Of a DNA stretch of 64,000 nucleotides, positions 46,629-55,799 are shown piece after piece. This DNA comes from Serratia marcescens subsp. marcescens ATCC 13880 (GTDB lineage: Bacteria > Pseudomonadota > Gammaproteobacteria > Enterobacterales > Enterobacteriaceae), in assembly GCF_017299535.1 (NCBI RefSeq), contig NZ_CP071238.1, positions 1,736,001 to 1,800,000 of the forward strand, in the 5' to 3' direction. How positions within the stretch are numbered: position 1 is the first letter of the stretch; the number at the start of each line of letters is the position of its first letter. Below the pieces are notes generated by a model. That model saw only the letters and a program-made list of their open reading frames with translations. It did not search any database and was not told where the DNA came from. The translations under genes were made by a program, and so were the position numbers.

Positions 46629-48392
46629 TTAGGCCTTGGCCCAGTGGCGGCGTTTGGCCGCCTGCAGCTTCTCGTAAGCCGCCAGCAGCGCCTGATGCGC
46701 CGGCAGCGCCTTCAGATCGGCATCGACGGCGAACAGCCCGTTGAAGCGCTCTTCACCGCTGATGGCGGCGGAGGCGGCGTCGACCGCTTCCTGGCCGTAC
46801 ATTTTCACGAACGCGGTATAGTATTGCGCCGCTTCGCGTTCAGGCTCCTGCGCCAGCAGCAGCAGCGTTTGCAGGCAGCGGTAGTAGTTGCTGCGCGCCG
46901 GGCTCAGCACCGAGGCGTTGAAGTCCTGCGTCCATTCGGTCCAGATCAGCGCCTGATCCAGATCGCCGCCCGCCAGCGCCAGCATCGACTTCAGCTCGCC
47001 CACGCGCAGGGTATGCCAGGCGTTGTCTTTGCCGCTGGCAATGCCCAGCAGTTCGCGTACGCGGGTGAAATCGTCCAGCCCTTCGTCGTCCAGCTGCTCG
47101 ATCAGCGCCAGGTATTCTTCCGGCTCCCACTCGCTGCCCGGCAGCGCCAGCAGCGTATCGCGCAGGTGCGCGCCCATGCTGTTGTTGGCCAGCAGCAGGT
47201 CTTCCGCCGGGTAGATATCGGACATGCCCGGCACGATGATGCGGCAAGCGTAGACGCCCAGGTGCTCGTAGTCGGCGATGTACACTTCCGCGTCTTCCTT
47301 GTCGAAGATGCTCATCAGGGTGGCGAACTCTTCCTGCGTGCTGCCGCTGAAGTTCCAGTCAACGAACGGGTAATCGGCATCCTGTTTGAACAGATCCCAG
47401 GAGATCAGGCCGCTGGAGTCGATGAAGTGCGTTTCCAGGTTGGTGTGTTCCGCCACTTCTTCGTCATCGAAGGTCGGCGCGGTGAACACGTCGAGATCTT
47501 TCAGGCTGCGGCCCTGCAGCAGTTCGGTTACCGTGCGCTCCAGCGCCACGCCGAAGTCAGGATGCGCGCCGAATGAAGCGAAGCAGGTGCCGTTGGTCGG
47601 GTTGAACAGCACCACGCAGATCACCGGGTAGTTGCCGCCCAGCGAGGCGTCATAGGAGAGGATCGGGAAACCTTCCTCTTCCAACTTGGCGATGGCTTCC
47701 ACCACGCCCGGGTAGCGGTTCAGCACTTCGTCCGGGATCGCCGGCAGGCTGATGGATTCGGCGATGATGCGGTTTTTCACATAACGCTCGAACACTTCCG
47801 ACAGGCCCTGCACGCGCGCTTCGTTGGCGGTGTTGCCGGCGGACATGCCGTTGGAAACATACAGGTTGCCGATGATATTCATCGGGATGTACACGGTTTG
47901 CTGGTCGGACTGACGGGTAAACGGCAGCGCGCACACGCCGCGATCGGCGTTGCCGGACTGCAGATCGACCAGATCGCTGGCGCTCAGCTCTTGCTGCGGA
48001 TCGTAGAAGGCGTGCAGGCGTTCGTCGAGGATGCCGGCCGGCAGCGCGTCGTCTTCAGGGATCGGGAACCATTTCTCATTCGGGTAGTGCACGAAGTCGC
48101 CTTCGGCGATCTGCCGGCCCAGATAGAAATCGGCAAAGAAGTAGTTGGTGGACAGGCGCTCGAAATATTCACCCAGCGCGGAGGCCAGCGCGGCTTTTTT
48201 GCTGGCGCCTTTGCCGTTGGTGAAGCACAGCGGGCAATCGCGATCGCGAATGTGCACCGACCACACGTGCGGCACCGGGTTCAGCCAGGAGGCTTCTTCG
48301 ATGTTGAAACCGAGGTCGCTCAGTTTCTGCTGGAAACGGGCGATGGAGTCTTCCAGGGCGGCGTCTTTACCGGGGATAAAAGTTTGCGTCAT
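46629..48392 (-). CDS. ycaO: YcaO cyclodehydratase-like protein
   Basis: ATP-binding YcaO-fold protein, linked in E. coli to beta-methylthiolation of ribosomal protein S12 together with RimO. An N-terminal YcaO domain (about 1-400) has Ala-Leu-Gly-Glu-Tyr-Phe-Glu-Arg-Leu near 78-86, and a C-terminal helical tetratricopeptide-like part completes 587 residues. I chose the ATG at 48392 (Met-Thr-Gln-Thr-Phe), the E. coli start, over one three codons upstream. No substrate peptide or thiazole/oxazole partner gene is next to it, so it is the housekeeping form. Confidence 0.94.
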   Translation of the reverse strand: MTQTFIPGKDAALEDSIARFQQKLSDLGFNIEEASWLNPVPHVWSVHIRDRDCPLCFTNGKGASKKAALASALGEYFERLSTNYFFADFYLGRQIAEGDFVHYPNEKWFPIPEDDALPAGILDERLHAFYDPQQELSASDLVDLQSGNADRGVCALPFTRQSDQQTVYIPMNIIGNLYVSNGMSAGNTANEARVQGLSEVFERYVKNRIIAESISLPAIPDEVLNRYPGVVEAIAKLEEEGFPILSYDASLGGNYPVICVVLFNPTNGTCFASFGAHPDFGVALERTVTELLQGRSLKDLDVFTAPTFDDEEVAEHTNLETHFIDSSGLISWDLFKQDADYPFVDWNFSGSTQEEFATLMSIFDKEDAEVYIADYEHLGVYACRIIVPGMSDIYPAEDLLLANNSMGAHLRDTLLALPGSEWEPEEYLALIEQLDDEGLDDFTRVRELLGIASGKDNAWHTLRVGELKSMLALAGGDLDQALIWTEWTQDFNASVLSPARSNYYRCLQTLLLLAQEPEREAAQYYTAFVKMYGQEAVDAASAAISGEERFNGLFAVDADLKALPAHQALLAAYEKLQAAKRRHWAKA

Positions 48393-48540
48393 TGTCTTCA
48401 CTTTTTGCGCGTACTAAAAACGCGCAATGATACGGGGTTTTACGCTGGAGCTCCACGTATTCCTAAAGCGGTGGCAAAGTCACAGTTTTTTTAAGGATAA
48501 AGGCCATAATTCAGCGAGTTATCTGTCACGGAGAAATCTA

Positions 48541-49587
48541 ATGAAATCAGTGAAACTCAGCGTGTTAACCCTCTTGTTGACCGGCGTCAGCGCTTCGGCG
48601 CTGGCGCTGCCCAACATCACCCTGCTGGCGACCGGCGGCACCATTGCCGGCGGCGGCGATTCGGCGACGAAATCCAACTATACCGCGGGCAAGCTGGGCG
48701 TCGAGGCGCTGGTCGATGCGGTGCCGGCGTTGAAAAACATCGCCAACGTGCGGGGGGAGCAGGTGGTGAACATCGGCTCGCAGGACATGAACGATCAGGT
48801 CTGGCTGACGCTGGTGAAGAAAATTGACGCCGACTGCGGCAAAACCGACGGCTTCGTCATCACCCACGGTACCGATACGCTGGAAGAGACGGCCTATTTC
48901 CTCGATCTGACGGTGAAGTGCGACAAGCCGGTGGTGCTGGTCGGGGCGATGCGGCCGGCGACGGCGATGAGCGCCGACGGCCCGTTCAACCTGTATAACG
49001 CGGTGGTGACGGCGGCGGATCCGCAATCGGCCAACCGCGGGGTGCTGGTGGCGATGAACGACACCGTGCTGGACGCGCGCGACGTCACCAAGACCAATAC
49101 CACCGCCGTGCAGACCTTCCAGTCGCCGAACTTCGGCCCGCTGGGGTACATCCACAACGGCAAGATCGATTACCAGCGTTCGCCGCAGCGCAAGCATACC
49201 CGGGAGACGCCGTTCGACGTCAGCAAGCTGAACGAGCTGCCGAAGGTCGGCATCGTCTACAACTACGCCAACGCCTCCGATGCGCCGGCCAAGGCGCTGA
49301 TCGCCGAAGGATATCAGGGCATCGTCAGCGCCGGGGTCGGCAACGGTAACCTGTATAAAACCGTGTTCGACACCTTGGCGACGGCGGCGCACAACGGCGT
49401 GGCGGTGGTGCGTTCTTCGCGCGTGCCGACCGGCGCGACCACCGAGGATGCGGAAGTGGACGACGCCAAATACGGCTTCGTGGCCGCCGGCACGCTGAAT
49501 CCGCAAAAAGCGCGCATTCTGCTGCAGCTGGCGCTGACGCAAACCAAAGACGCGAAGCAGATCCAGCAGATGTTCAATCAGTACTGA
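48541..49587 (+). CDS. ansB: Periplasmic L-asparaginase II
   Basis: High-affinity asparaginase that hydrolyses asparagine to aspartate and ammonia. A 22-residue signal peptide is cleaved before Leu-Pro-Asn-Ile. The two catalytic triad motifs are present: Thr34 in Ala-Thr-Gly-Gly-Thr (mature Thr12) with Tyr47 (mature Tyr25), and Thr111-Asp in His-Gly-Thr-Asp-Thr (mature Thr89-Asp90). The ATG at 48541 follows GGAG and gives 348 residues, identical in length to E. coli AnsB. In E. coli the gene lies elsewhere; here it replaces ycaP between ycaO and serC and is divergent from ycaO. Confidence 0.96.
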   Translation: MKSVKLSVLTLLLTGVSASALALPNITLLATGGTIAGGGDSATKSNYTAGKLGVEALVDAVPALKNIANVRGEQVVNIGSQDMNDQVWLTLVKKIDADCGKTDGFVITHGTDTLEETAYFLDLTVKCDKPVVLVGAMRPATAMSADGPFNLYNAVVTAADPQSANRGVLVAMNDTVLDARDVTKTNTTAVQTFQSPNFGPLGYIHNGKIDYQRSPQRKHTRETPFDVSKLNELPKVGIVYNYANASDAPAKALIAEGYQGIVSAGVGNGNLYKTVFDTLATAAHNGVAVVRSSRVPTGATTEDAEVDDAKYGFVAAGTLNPQKARILLQLALTQTKDAKQIQQMFNQY

Positions 49588-49889
49588 TCGTTTTCTCTCC
49601 TGCGGGGGCCGTCCGGGCTCCCGCAGCCATCTCGGCTGAATACAGCATAAAACACCGCGTTAACCCGCTGAATTTCCCCATGTCGCAGGGTTTTATCGTC
49701 CAAACAATCGCGACGGCCGCAGAGCCTGTCATCACCCGGCGCGACCGTTTGCCGCCGACGGGCGAATAAGCGTTGCAGCCATGGGGCGTGAGTGATAAAA
49801 CCGATGGGTTGGTTAACGCGAGCGTTAGCTTCGGGCATCTTTTCGACAGGTCGCTTTTCTGCGGCGAACAGTGAATGTGGTGAGGGGAA
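49588..49889. other. ansB-serC intergenic region
   Basis: This 302-bp gap holds a GC-rich hairpin (CTGCGGG 49600-49606 with CCCGCAG 49620-49626) just after ansB, which may help end its transcript but has no U-run. The serC promoter must lie in the rest; no -35/-10 pair stands out. No gene was found. Confidence 0.45.
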
Positions 49890-50975
49890 ATGACTCAGGT
49901 TTATAATTTTAGCTCTGGCCCGGCGATGCTGCCGGTGGAAGTGTTGCGTCGTGCGGAACAGGAACTGTGCAATTGGCACGGCCTGGGCACGTCAGTGATG
50001 GAGATCAGTCACCGCAGCAAAGAATTCATCGCCGTTGCCGAGCAGGCGGAACAGGATCTGCGCGATCTGCTGAAAGTCCCCTCCAACTATAAAGTGCTGT
50101 TTTGCCACGGCGGCGCCCGCGCACAATTCGCCGCGCTGCCGCTGAACCTGCTGGGCGACAAGGCCACCGCCGACTATATCGACGGCGGTTATTGGGCGCA
50201 CAGCGCTATCAAGGAAGCGGAAAAGTATTGCACCCCGAACGTCATCGACGTGAAAACCCGCATCGACGGCCTGAGCGGCATCAAGCCGATGAAAGAGTGG
50301 CACCTGAGCAACGACGCGGCTTACGTGCATTATTGCCCGAATGAAACCATCGACGGCGTGGCCATCGATGAAACGCCGGACTTCGGCGACAAAGTGGTGA
50401 TCGGCGATTACTCCTCGACCATTCTGTCCCGCCCGCTCGACGTCAGCCGCTTCGGCGTGATTTACGCCGGCGCGCAGAAAAATATCGGCCCGGCCGGCCT
50501 GACGCTGGTGATCGTGCGCGACGATCTGCTGGGCAAGGCGCGCAAAGAAGTGCCGTCTATCCTCGATTACACCGTGCTGGCCGAGAACGACTCGATGTTC
50601 AACACCCCGCCAACCTTCGCCTGGTACTTGTCCGGGCTGGTGTTCAAATGGCTGAAAGAGCAGGGCGGCCTGGTGGAGATGCAAAAACGCAATCAGGCCA
50701 AGGCCGAGCTGCTGTACGCGGCCATCGATAAATCCGACTTCTACCGCAGCCAGGTGGCGATCGCCAACCGTTCCTGGATGAACGTGCCGTTCCAGCTGGC
50801 CGATGCGGCGCTGGACAAGGTGTTCCTCAGCGAAGCCGAGGCCATCGGCCTGCAGGCGCTGAAAGGCCACCGGGTAGTTGGCGGCATGCGTGCTTCTATT
50901 TACAATGCCATGCCGCTGGCCGGCGTGCAGGCGCTGACCGACTTCATGACCGACTTCGAACGTCGTCACGGTTGA
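49890..50975 (+). CDS. serC: Phosphoserine/phosphohydroxythreonine aminotransferase
   Basis: PLP enzyme used in serine and pyridoxal phosphate biosynthesis. The PLP lysine is Lys197 in Gly-Ala-Gln-Lys-Asn-Ile-Gly-Pro-Ala, and His-Gly-Gly-Ala-Arg near 73-77 binds phosphate. The 361 residues compare with 362 in E. coli. It forms the conserved serC-aroA operon. Confidence 0.97.
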   Translation: MTQVYNFSSGPAMLPVEVLRRAEQELCNWHGLGTSVMEISHRSKEFIAVAEQAEQDLRDLLKVPSNYKVLFCHGGARAQFAALPLNLLGDKATADYIDGGYWAHSAIKEAEKYCTPNVIDVKTRIDGLSGIKPMKEWHLSNDAAYVHYCPNETIDGVAIDETPDFGDKVVIGDYSSTILSRPLDVSRFGVIYAGAQKNIGPAGLTLVIVRDDLLGKARKEVPSILDYTVLAENDSMFNTPPTFAWYLSGLVFKWLKEQGGLVEMQKRNQAKAELLYAAIDKSDFYRSQVAIANRSWMNVPFQLADAALDKVFLSEAEAIGLQALKGHRVVGGMRASIYNAMPLAGVQALTDFMTDFERRHG

Positions 50976-51030
50976 TTCCGTCAGCCCGCCAGGCGCGGGC
51001 TGCTCAGGCTGTTGTCCTTTTGCATTAAAG

Positions 51031-51063
51031 CGGCTCCGGCATTATTCCGGAGCCGTTTCGTTT
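51031..51063 (+). terminator. Attenuator-like terminator between serC and aroA
   Basis: A perfect 9-bp stem CGGCTCCGG / CCGGAGCCG with a 7-nt loop is followed by TTTCGTTTA. The imperfect U-tract suggests partial termination that lowers aroA expression relative to serC, as described for enterobacteria. Confidence 0.78.
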
Positions 51064-51088
51064 ATCAGAATTGGAGAGTTTTGTTCAC

Positions 51089-52375
51089 ATGGTGGATTCC
51101 CTGACGTTACAACCGGTCGCCCTGGTCAATGGCACCGTCAACTTACCCGGCTCGAAGAGCGTTTCTAACCGCGCTCTGCTGCTGGCGGCGCTGGCGGAGG
51201 GAACGACCCGGCTGACCAACCTGCTGGACAGCGACGATGTGCGTCATATGCTGAATGCGCTGCAGGCGTTGGGCGTGAACTACCGGCTTTCCGCCGACCG
51301 CACCGTGTGTGAAGTGACCGGCGTGGCCGGGCCGTTGGTGGCCAACCAACCGCTGGAACTGTTCCTCGGCAATGCCGGCACCGCGATGCGCCCACTGGCG
51401 GCGGCGCTGTGCCTTGGTGAAGGTGATGTGGTGCTGACCGGGGAACCCCGCATGAAAGAACGCCCGATCGGCCATCTGGTGGACGCGTTACGCCAGGGCG
51501 GGGCGCAGATTGATTACCTCGAGCAGACCGATTACCCGCCGATTCGCCTGCGCGGCGGTTTCCAGGGCGGTGACGTCACCGTTGACGGCAGCGTCTCCAG
51601 CCAGTTCCTGACCGCGTTGCTGATGACCGCGCCCCTGGCGCCGCAGGATACGCAGATCCACATCAAGGGCGAGCTGGTTTCCAAGCCCTACATCGACATC
51701 ACGCTGCATCTGATGCGCACCTTCGGCGTATCGGTGAGCCACGACAACTACCGGGTATTCCATATCCAGGGGCGCCAGACGTATATCGCGCCGGGCGACT
51801 ACCTGGTTGAGGGCGACGCTTCTTCCGCCTCTTACTTCCTGGCGGCGGCGGCGATCAAGGGCGGCACCGTGCGCGTGACCGGCATCGGCCGCAAAAGCGT
51901 GCAGGGCGACACCAAGTTCGCCGACGTGCTGGAGAAAATGGGCGCGCGCATCACCTGGGGCGACGATTTCATTGAGTGCAGCCGCGGTGAACTGCGCGGC
52001 ATCGACATGGACATGAACCACATTCCGGACGCGGCGATGACCATCGCCACCGCGGCGCTGTTCGCCGAGGGGCCGACCACCATCCGCAATATCTACAACT
52101 GGCGGGTGAAGGAGACCGACCGTCTGGCGGCGATGGCTACCGAGTTGCGTAAAGTGGGGGCGGAAGTGGACGAAGGCGAAGACTACATTCACGTCGTGCC
52201 GCCGGCCAAACTGCAGTTCGCCGAGATCGGCACCTACAACGATCACCGCATGGCGATGTGCTTCTCGCTGGTGGCGCTGTCGGATACGCCGGTCACCATT
52301 CTCGATCCGAAATGCACCGCGAAGACCTTCCCGGATTATTTCGAACAGCTGGCGCGCATCAGCCAGCCGGCGTAA
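51089..52375 (+). CDS. aroA: 3-phosphoshikimate 1-carboxyvinyltransferase (EPSP synthase)
   Basis: Shikimate pathway enzyme that joins PEP and shikimate 3-phosphate. It is a class I enzyme: [11 protein letters not shown] (about 95-105) and Arg-Val-Lys-Glu-Thr-Asp-Arg (about 340-346) are intact. I chose the ATG at 51089 (Met-Val-Asp-Ser-Leu), 11 nt after GGAGAG; GTG at 51092 is also possible. The protein has 428 residues. Confidence 0.97.
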   Translation: MVDSLTLQPVALVNGTVNLPGSKSVSNRALLLAALAEGTTRLTNLLDSDDVRHMLNALQALGVNYRLSADRTVCEVTGVAGPLVANQPLELFLGNAGTAMRPLAAALCLGEGDVVLTGEPRMKERPIGHLVDALRQGGAQIDYLEQTDYPPIRLRGGFQGGDVTVDGSVSSQFLTALLMTAPLAPQDTQIHIKGELVSKPYIDITLHLMRTFGVSVSHDNYRVFHIQGRQTYIAPGDYLVEGDASSASYFLAAAAIKGGTVRVTGIGRKSVQGDTKFADVLEKMGARITWGDDFIECSRGELRGIDMDMNHIPDAAMTIATAALFAEGPTTIRNIYNWRVKETDRLAAMATELRKVGAEVDEGEDYIHVVPPAKLQFAEIGTYNDHRMAMCFSLVALSDTPVTILDPKCTAKTFPDYFEQLARISQPA

Positions 52376-52395
52376 CCCGTCAAATCGTTTCTTTT

Positions 52396-52425
52396 AAGGC
52401 CCCTTTGCGGGCCTTTATCGTTTTT
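52396..52425 (+). terminator. Terminator of serC-aroA
   Basis: The 7-bp stem AAGGCCC / GGGCCTT with a 6-nt loop is followed by TATCGTTTTT. It starts 20 bp after the aroA stop. E. coli has ycaL next; here cmk follows directly. Confidence 0.82.
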
Positions 52426-52634
52426 AACCTTCGGCGACCGGCGTTTCTTCTATACTTTTTCGCGGTTGTGCGCTTATTTTCAACAACCGGACAGTTCCAG
52501 GGTAACAGATTGCCGTAGGGCAGCGTATAATACGCCACCGTATTTGCCCCTGATTGGGCAGGTGGCAGAGCGCACGGGCTTCGAGTCGAAGCGCGCCGTG
52601 TCTCTGTGAGGTTTTCTACCTGAAGGAGAGAGAA

Positions 52635-53324
52635 ATGACGGCTACAGCCCCGGTGATAACCGTTGATGGACCAAGTGGCGCAGGCAAAGGCACGCTGTGT
52701 AAAGCGTTGGCCGAGTCCCTTGGTTGGCGTTTGCTGGATTCTGGCGCGATCTACCGCGTGCTGGCGCTGGCGGCGTTGCATCATCAGGTGGATATCACTT
52801 CTGAGGAAGCGCTGGTTCCGCTGGCCGCACATCTCGATGTTCGCTTCGTTGCCCAGGACGGCAAGCTGCAGGTGATTTTGGAAGGTGAGGACGTCAGCAA
52901 TGAGATCCGCACCGAAACCGTCGGCAACACCGCGTCGCAAGCGGCGGCGTTTCCGCGCGTGCGCGAGGCGTTGCTGCGCCGCCAGCGCGCGTTTCGCGAG
53001 GCGCCCGGCCTGATTGCCGATGGCCGCGACATGGGCACGGTGGTGTTCCCGGACGCGCCGGTCAAGATTTTCCTCGACGCCAGCTCGGAGGAGCGCGCGC
53101 ACCGCCGCATGCTGCAGTTGCAGGAGAAGGGCTTTAATGTTAACTTTGAACGTCTTTTAGCCGAGATAAAGGAACGGGACGACCGTGACCGTAATCGGCC
53201 TATCGCGCCTCTGGTGCCCGCTTCTGACGCCCTCGTGCTGGATTCTACCAGCATGTCGATAGAGGAAGTGATCCAGCAGGCGTTGACGTATGCACAGAAA
53301 GTGTTGGCGTTGCCGCAGCAATAA
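52635..53324 (+). CDS. cmk: Cytidylate kinase
   Basis: Phosphorylates CMP and dCMP with ATP. The P-loop Gly12-Pro-Ser-Gly-Ala-Gly-Lys-Gly19 and the Asp-Gly-Arg-Asp-Met-Gly-Thr segment near 131-137 are intact. The ATG at 52635 follows GGAGAG and gives 229 residues against 227 in E. coli. It lies just upstream of rpsA, as in most enterobacteria. Confidence 0.97.
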   Translation: MTATAPVITVDGPSGAGKGTLCKALAESLGWRLLDSGAIYRVLALAALHHQVDITSEEALVPLAAHLDVRFVAQDGKLQVILEGEDVSNEIRTETVGNTASQAAAFPRVREALLRRQRAFREAPGLIADGRDMGTVVFPDAPVKIFLDASSEERAHRRMLQLQEKGFNVNFERLLAEIKERDDRDRNRPIAPLVPASDALVLDSTSMSIEEVIQQALTYAQKVLALPQQ

Positions 53325-53381
53325 GCGCGGCGGCGCTATTGGCTTTTTGTCATATTTGTCATAGCGGTATCGCAATATATC

Positions 53382-53508
53382 GGGTAAAATTTTACCCCTG
53401 TAACCTTAAACCCTGTCGGCATGGAGCCAATGGCGGGGTATGTGAAACAACCCCATTCGGCGGGACGCTAAATGGACGTTAAACTAAAGAACCCTGAAGA
53501 TTAACAAC
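53382..53508 (+). promoter_or_regulatory. rpsA leader with 16-bp palindrome and non-canonical ribosome site
   Basis: GGGTAAAATTTTACCC (53382-53397) is a perfect palindrome that can form a 6-bp hairpin with an AATT loop. The rest of the leader is rich in GGA/GGC triplets and ends in GAAG, a weak Shine-Dalgarno, 6 nt before ATG. The E. coli rpsA leader lacks a canonical Shine-Dalgarno and folds into hairpins used for autocontrol by S1, so the same role is likely here. Confidence 0.55.
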
Positions 53509-55182
53509 ATGACTGAATCTTTCGCTCAACTCTTTGAAGAATCCTTAAAAGAAATCGAAACCCGCCCGGGTTCCATCGTTCGTGGCGTCGTTGTTGCTAT
53601 CGACAAAGATATCGTACTGGTTGACGCCGGTCTGAAATCTGAGTCTGCCATCCCGGCTGAGCAATTCAAAAACGCCCAGGGCGAGCTGGAAATCCAGGTT
53701 GGTGACGAAGTTGACGTTGCTCTGGATGCTGTTGAAGACGGCTTCGGTGAAACCCTGCTGTCCCGTGAGAAAGCTAAGCGTCACGAAGCTTGGATCACGC
53801 TGGAAAAAGCCTACGAAGAAGCTGAGACTGTAACCGGTGTTATCAACGGCAAAGTGAAGGGTGGCTTCACCGTCGAGCTGAACGGCATCCGCGCGTTCCT
53901 GCCAGGTTCCCTGGTTGACGTGCGTCCGGTACGTGACACTCTGCACCTGGAAGGCAAAGAGCTTGAGTTCAAAGTCATCAAGCTGGATCAGAAGCGCAAC
54001 AACGTTGTCGTTTCTCGCCGTGCGGTTATCGAATCCGAAAACAGCGCTGAGCGCGATCAACTGCTGGAAAACCTGCAGGAAGGCATGGAAGTTAAAGGTA
54101 TCGTTAAGAACCTCACTGACTACGGTGCATTCGTTGATCTGGGCGGCGTAGACGGCCTGCTGCACATCACTGACATGGCTTGGAAACGCGTTAAGCACCC
54201 AAGCGAAATCGTCAATGTTGGCGATGAAATCACTGTTAAAGTGCTGAAGTTCGACCGCGAGCGTACTCGTGTATCCCTGGGCCTGAAACAGCTGGGCGAA
54301 GATCCATGGGTTGCTATCGCGAAACGTTACCCAGAAGGCACCAAGCTGACTGGCCGTGTAACCAACCTGACTGATTACGGCTGCTTCGTAGAAATCGAAG
54401 AAGGCGTTGAAGGTCTGGTACACGTTTCTGAAATGGATTGGACCAACAAAAACATCCATCCGTCCAAAGTTGTTAACGTGGGCGACGTAGTGGAAGTGAT
54501 GGTTCTGGACATCGATGAAGAACGTCGTCGTATCTCCCTGGGCCTGAAGCAGTGCAAATCCAACCCATGGCAGCAGTTCGCAGAAACCCACAACAAGGGC
54601 GACCGCGTTGAAGGTAAAATCAAGTCTATCACTGACTTCGGTATCTTCATCGGCCTGGACGGCGGCATCGACGGCCTGGTTCACCTGTCTGACATCTCCT
54701 GGAACGTTGCAGGCGAAGAAGCAGTACGTGAATACAAGAAAGGCGACGAAATCGCTGCGGTTGTTCTGCAAGTTGACGCAGAGCGCGAGCGTATCTCCCT
54801 GGGCGTGAAGCAACTGGCTGAAGACCCGTTCAATAACTACCTGTCTATGAACAAGAAAGGTGCTATTGTTACTGGTAAAGTCACTGCAGTTGACGCCAAA
54901 GGTGCTACAGTTGAATTGGCAGGCGGCGTAGAAGGTTACCTGCGTGCATCTGAAGCCTCTCGCGACCGCATTGAAGATGCAACTCTGGTTCTGAACGTAG
55001 GTGACGAAGTTGAAGCTAAATTCACCGGCGTTGACCGTAAGAACCGCGTTGTAAGCCTGTCCGTACGTGCTAAGGACGAAGCTGACGAGAAAGACGCCAT
55101 CGCAACTGTTAACAACAAACAGGAAGAAGGCAACTTCTCTAACGCAATGGCTGAAGCTTTCAAAGCGGCTAAAGGCGAGTAA
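53509..55182 (+). CDS. rpsA: 30S ribosomal protein S1
   Basis: Large mRNA-binding ribosomal protein with six S1 (OB-fold) repeats: two N-terminal degenerate domains that bind the ribosome and Qbeta-type partners, and four canonical ones with repeated Thr-Asp-Tyr-Gly-Ala/Cys-Phe-Val and Val-Ser-Leu-Gly-Leu-Lys-Gln motifs. The 557 residues equal E. coli. Codon use is extremely biased (GGT/GTT/CGT-type codons), unlike its GC-rich neighbours, which marks very high expression. Confidence 0.98.
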   Translation: MTESFAQLFEESLKEIETRPGSIVRGVVVAIDKDIVLVDAGLKSESAIPAEQFKNAQGELEIQVGDEVDVALDAVEDGFGETLLSREKAKRHEAWITLEKAYEEAETVTGVINGKVKGGFTVELNGIRAFLPGSLVDVRPVRDTLHLEGKELEFKVIKLDQKRNNVVVSRRAVIESENSAERDQLLENLQEGMEVKGIVKNLTDYGAFVDLGGVDGLLHITDMAWKRVKHPSEIVNVGDEITVKVLKFDRERTRVSLGLKQLGEDPWVAIAKRYPEGTKLTGRVTNLTDYGCFVEIEEGVEGLVHVSEMDWTNKNIHPSKVVNVGDVVEVMVLDIDEERRRISLGLKQCKSNPWQQFAETHNKGDRVEGKIKSITDFGIFIGLDGGIDGLVHLSDISWNVAGEEAVREYKKGDEIAAVVLQVDAERERISLGVKQLAEDPFNNYLSMNKKGAIVTGKVTAVDAKGATVELAGGVEGYLRASEASRDRIEDATLVLNVGDEVEAKFTGVDRKNRVVSLSVRAKDEADEKDAIATVNNKQEEGNFSNAMAEAFKAAKGE

Positions 55183-55188
55183 TGACGG

Positions 55189-55209
55189 GGGGCGGTCGCT
55201 GACCGCCCC
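55189..55209 (+). terminator. Hairpin between rpsA and ihfB
   Basis: A perfect 9-bp stem GGGGCGGTC / GACCGCCCC with a GCT loop starts 6 bp after the rpsA stop. No U-tract follows, so partial read-through to ihfB is expected. Confidence 0.5.
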
Positions 55210-55244
55210 GATACGGTAGTTTAGCTGCAAAGCTTGGAGGTACT

Positions 55245-55529
55245 ATGACCAAGTCTGAACTTATTGAAAGACTTGCTGGCCAGCAATCTCATATTCCGGC
55301 GAAGGCCGTTGAGGATGCAGTGAAAGAGATGCTTGAGCACATGGCCGCAACGCTGGCCGAGGGCGAACGCATTGAGATCCGCGGATTCGGCAGTTTTTCT
55401 CTTCACTACCGTGCCCCGCGTGTAGGCCGCAACCCGAAAACCGGTGACAAAGTAGAGCTGGACGGTAAATACGTTCCTCACTTCAAGCCAGGCAAAGAGT
55501 TGCGTGACCGCGCCAATATCTATGGCTAG
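55245..55529 (+). CDS. ihfB: Integration host factor beta subunit
   Basis: Nucleoid DNA-bending protein that pairs with IhfA. The 94 residues equal E. coli. The HU/IHF signature (Glu-Ile-Arg-Gly-Phe-Gly-Ser-Phe near 44-51) and the minor-groove arm with Pro64-type loop (Arg-Asn-Pro-Lys-Thr-Gly) are intact. It lies downstream of rpsA, as in E. coli, with TTGGAGG as ribosome site. Confidence 0.98.
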   Translation: MTKSELIERLAGQQSHIPAKAVEDAVKEMLEHMAATLAEGERIEIRGFGSFSLHYRAPRVGRNPKTGDKVELDGKYVPHFKPGKELRDRANIYG

Positions 55530-55570
55530 TCGCTGACTGATCATAGCGTTGTTGCTTGAAAAGAATATAA

Positions 55571-55599
55571 AACGGTGCCTGTAAGGCGCCGTTTTTTTT
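55571..55599 (+). terminator. Terminator of ihfB
   Basis: The stem AACGGTGCC / GGCGCCGTT (one T-G mismatch pair) with a 5-nt loop is followed by a run of T residues. It lies 41 bp after the ihfB stop. Confidence 0.9.
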
Positions 55600-55799
55600 C
55601 GCCTGCAATTCTCCGCGATATGCTCGCGAGTTGCGTACTACGCCGCATTTACGATGTGGCTCCTGCATAGATCTCTCTTATCCTGCCATGTTCACCGCAT
55701 CTTCGTTAAAGCCCGCTGGCGGTGACATGTCGCCTGAATGATCCTGCTTGCTTGCCGTGATGCGCTTTTGCTCATGGCGGAGCCGATGGGAGAAGAGCG

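Noticed and set aside
48402..48540. CRP site before ansB (half-site TCACA near 48479)
   Set aside because: Only one half-site matches; the other half of the TGTGA-N6-TCACA consensus is absent.
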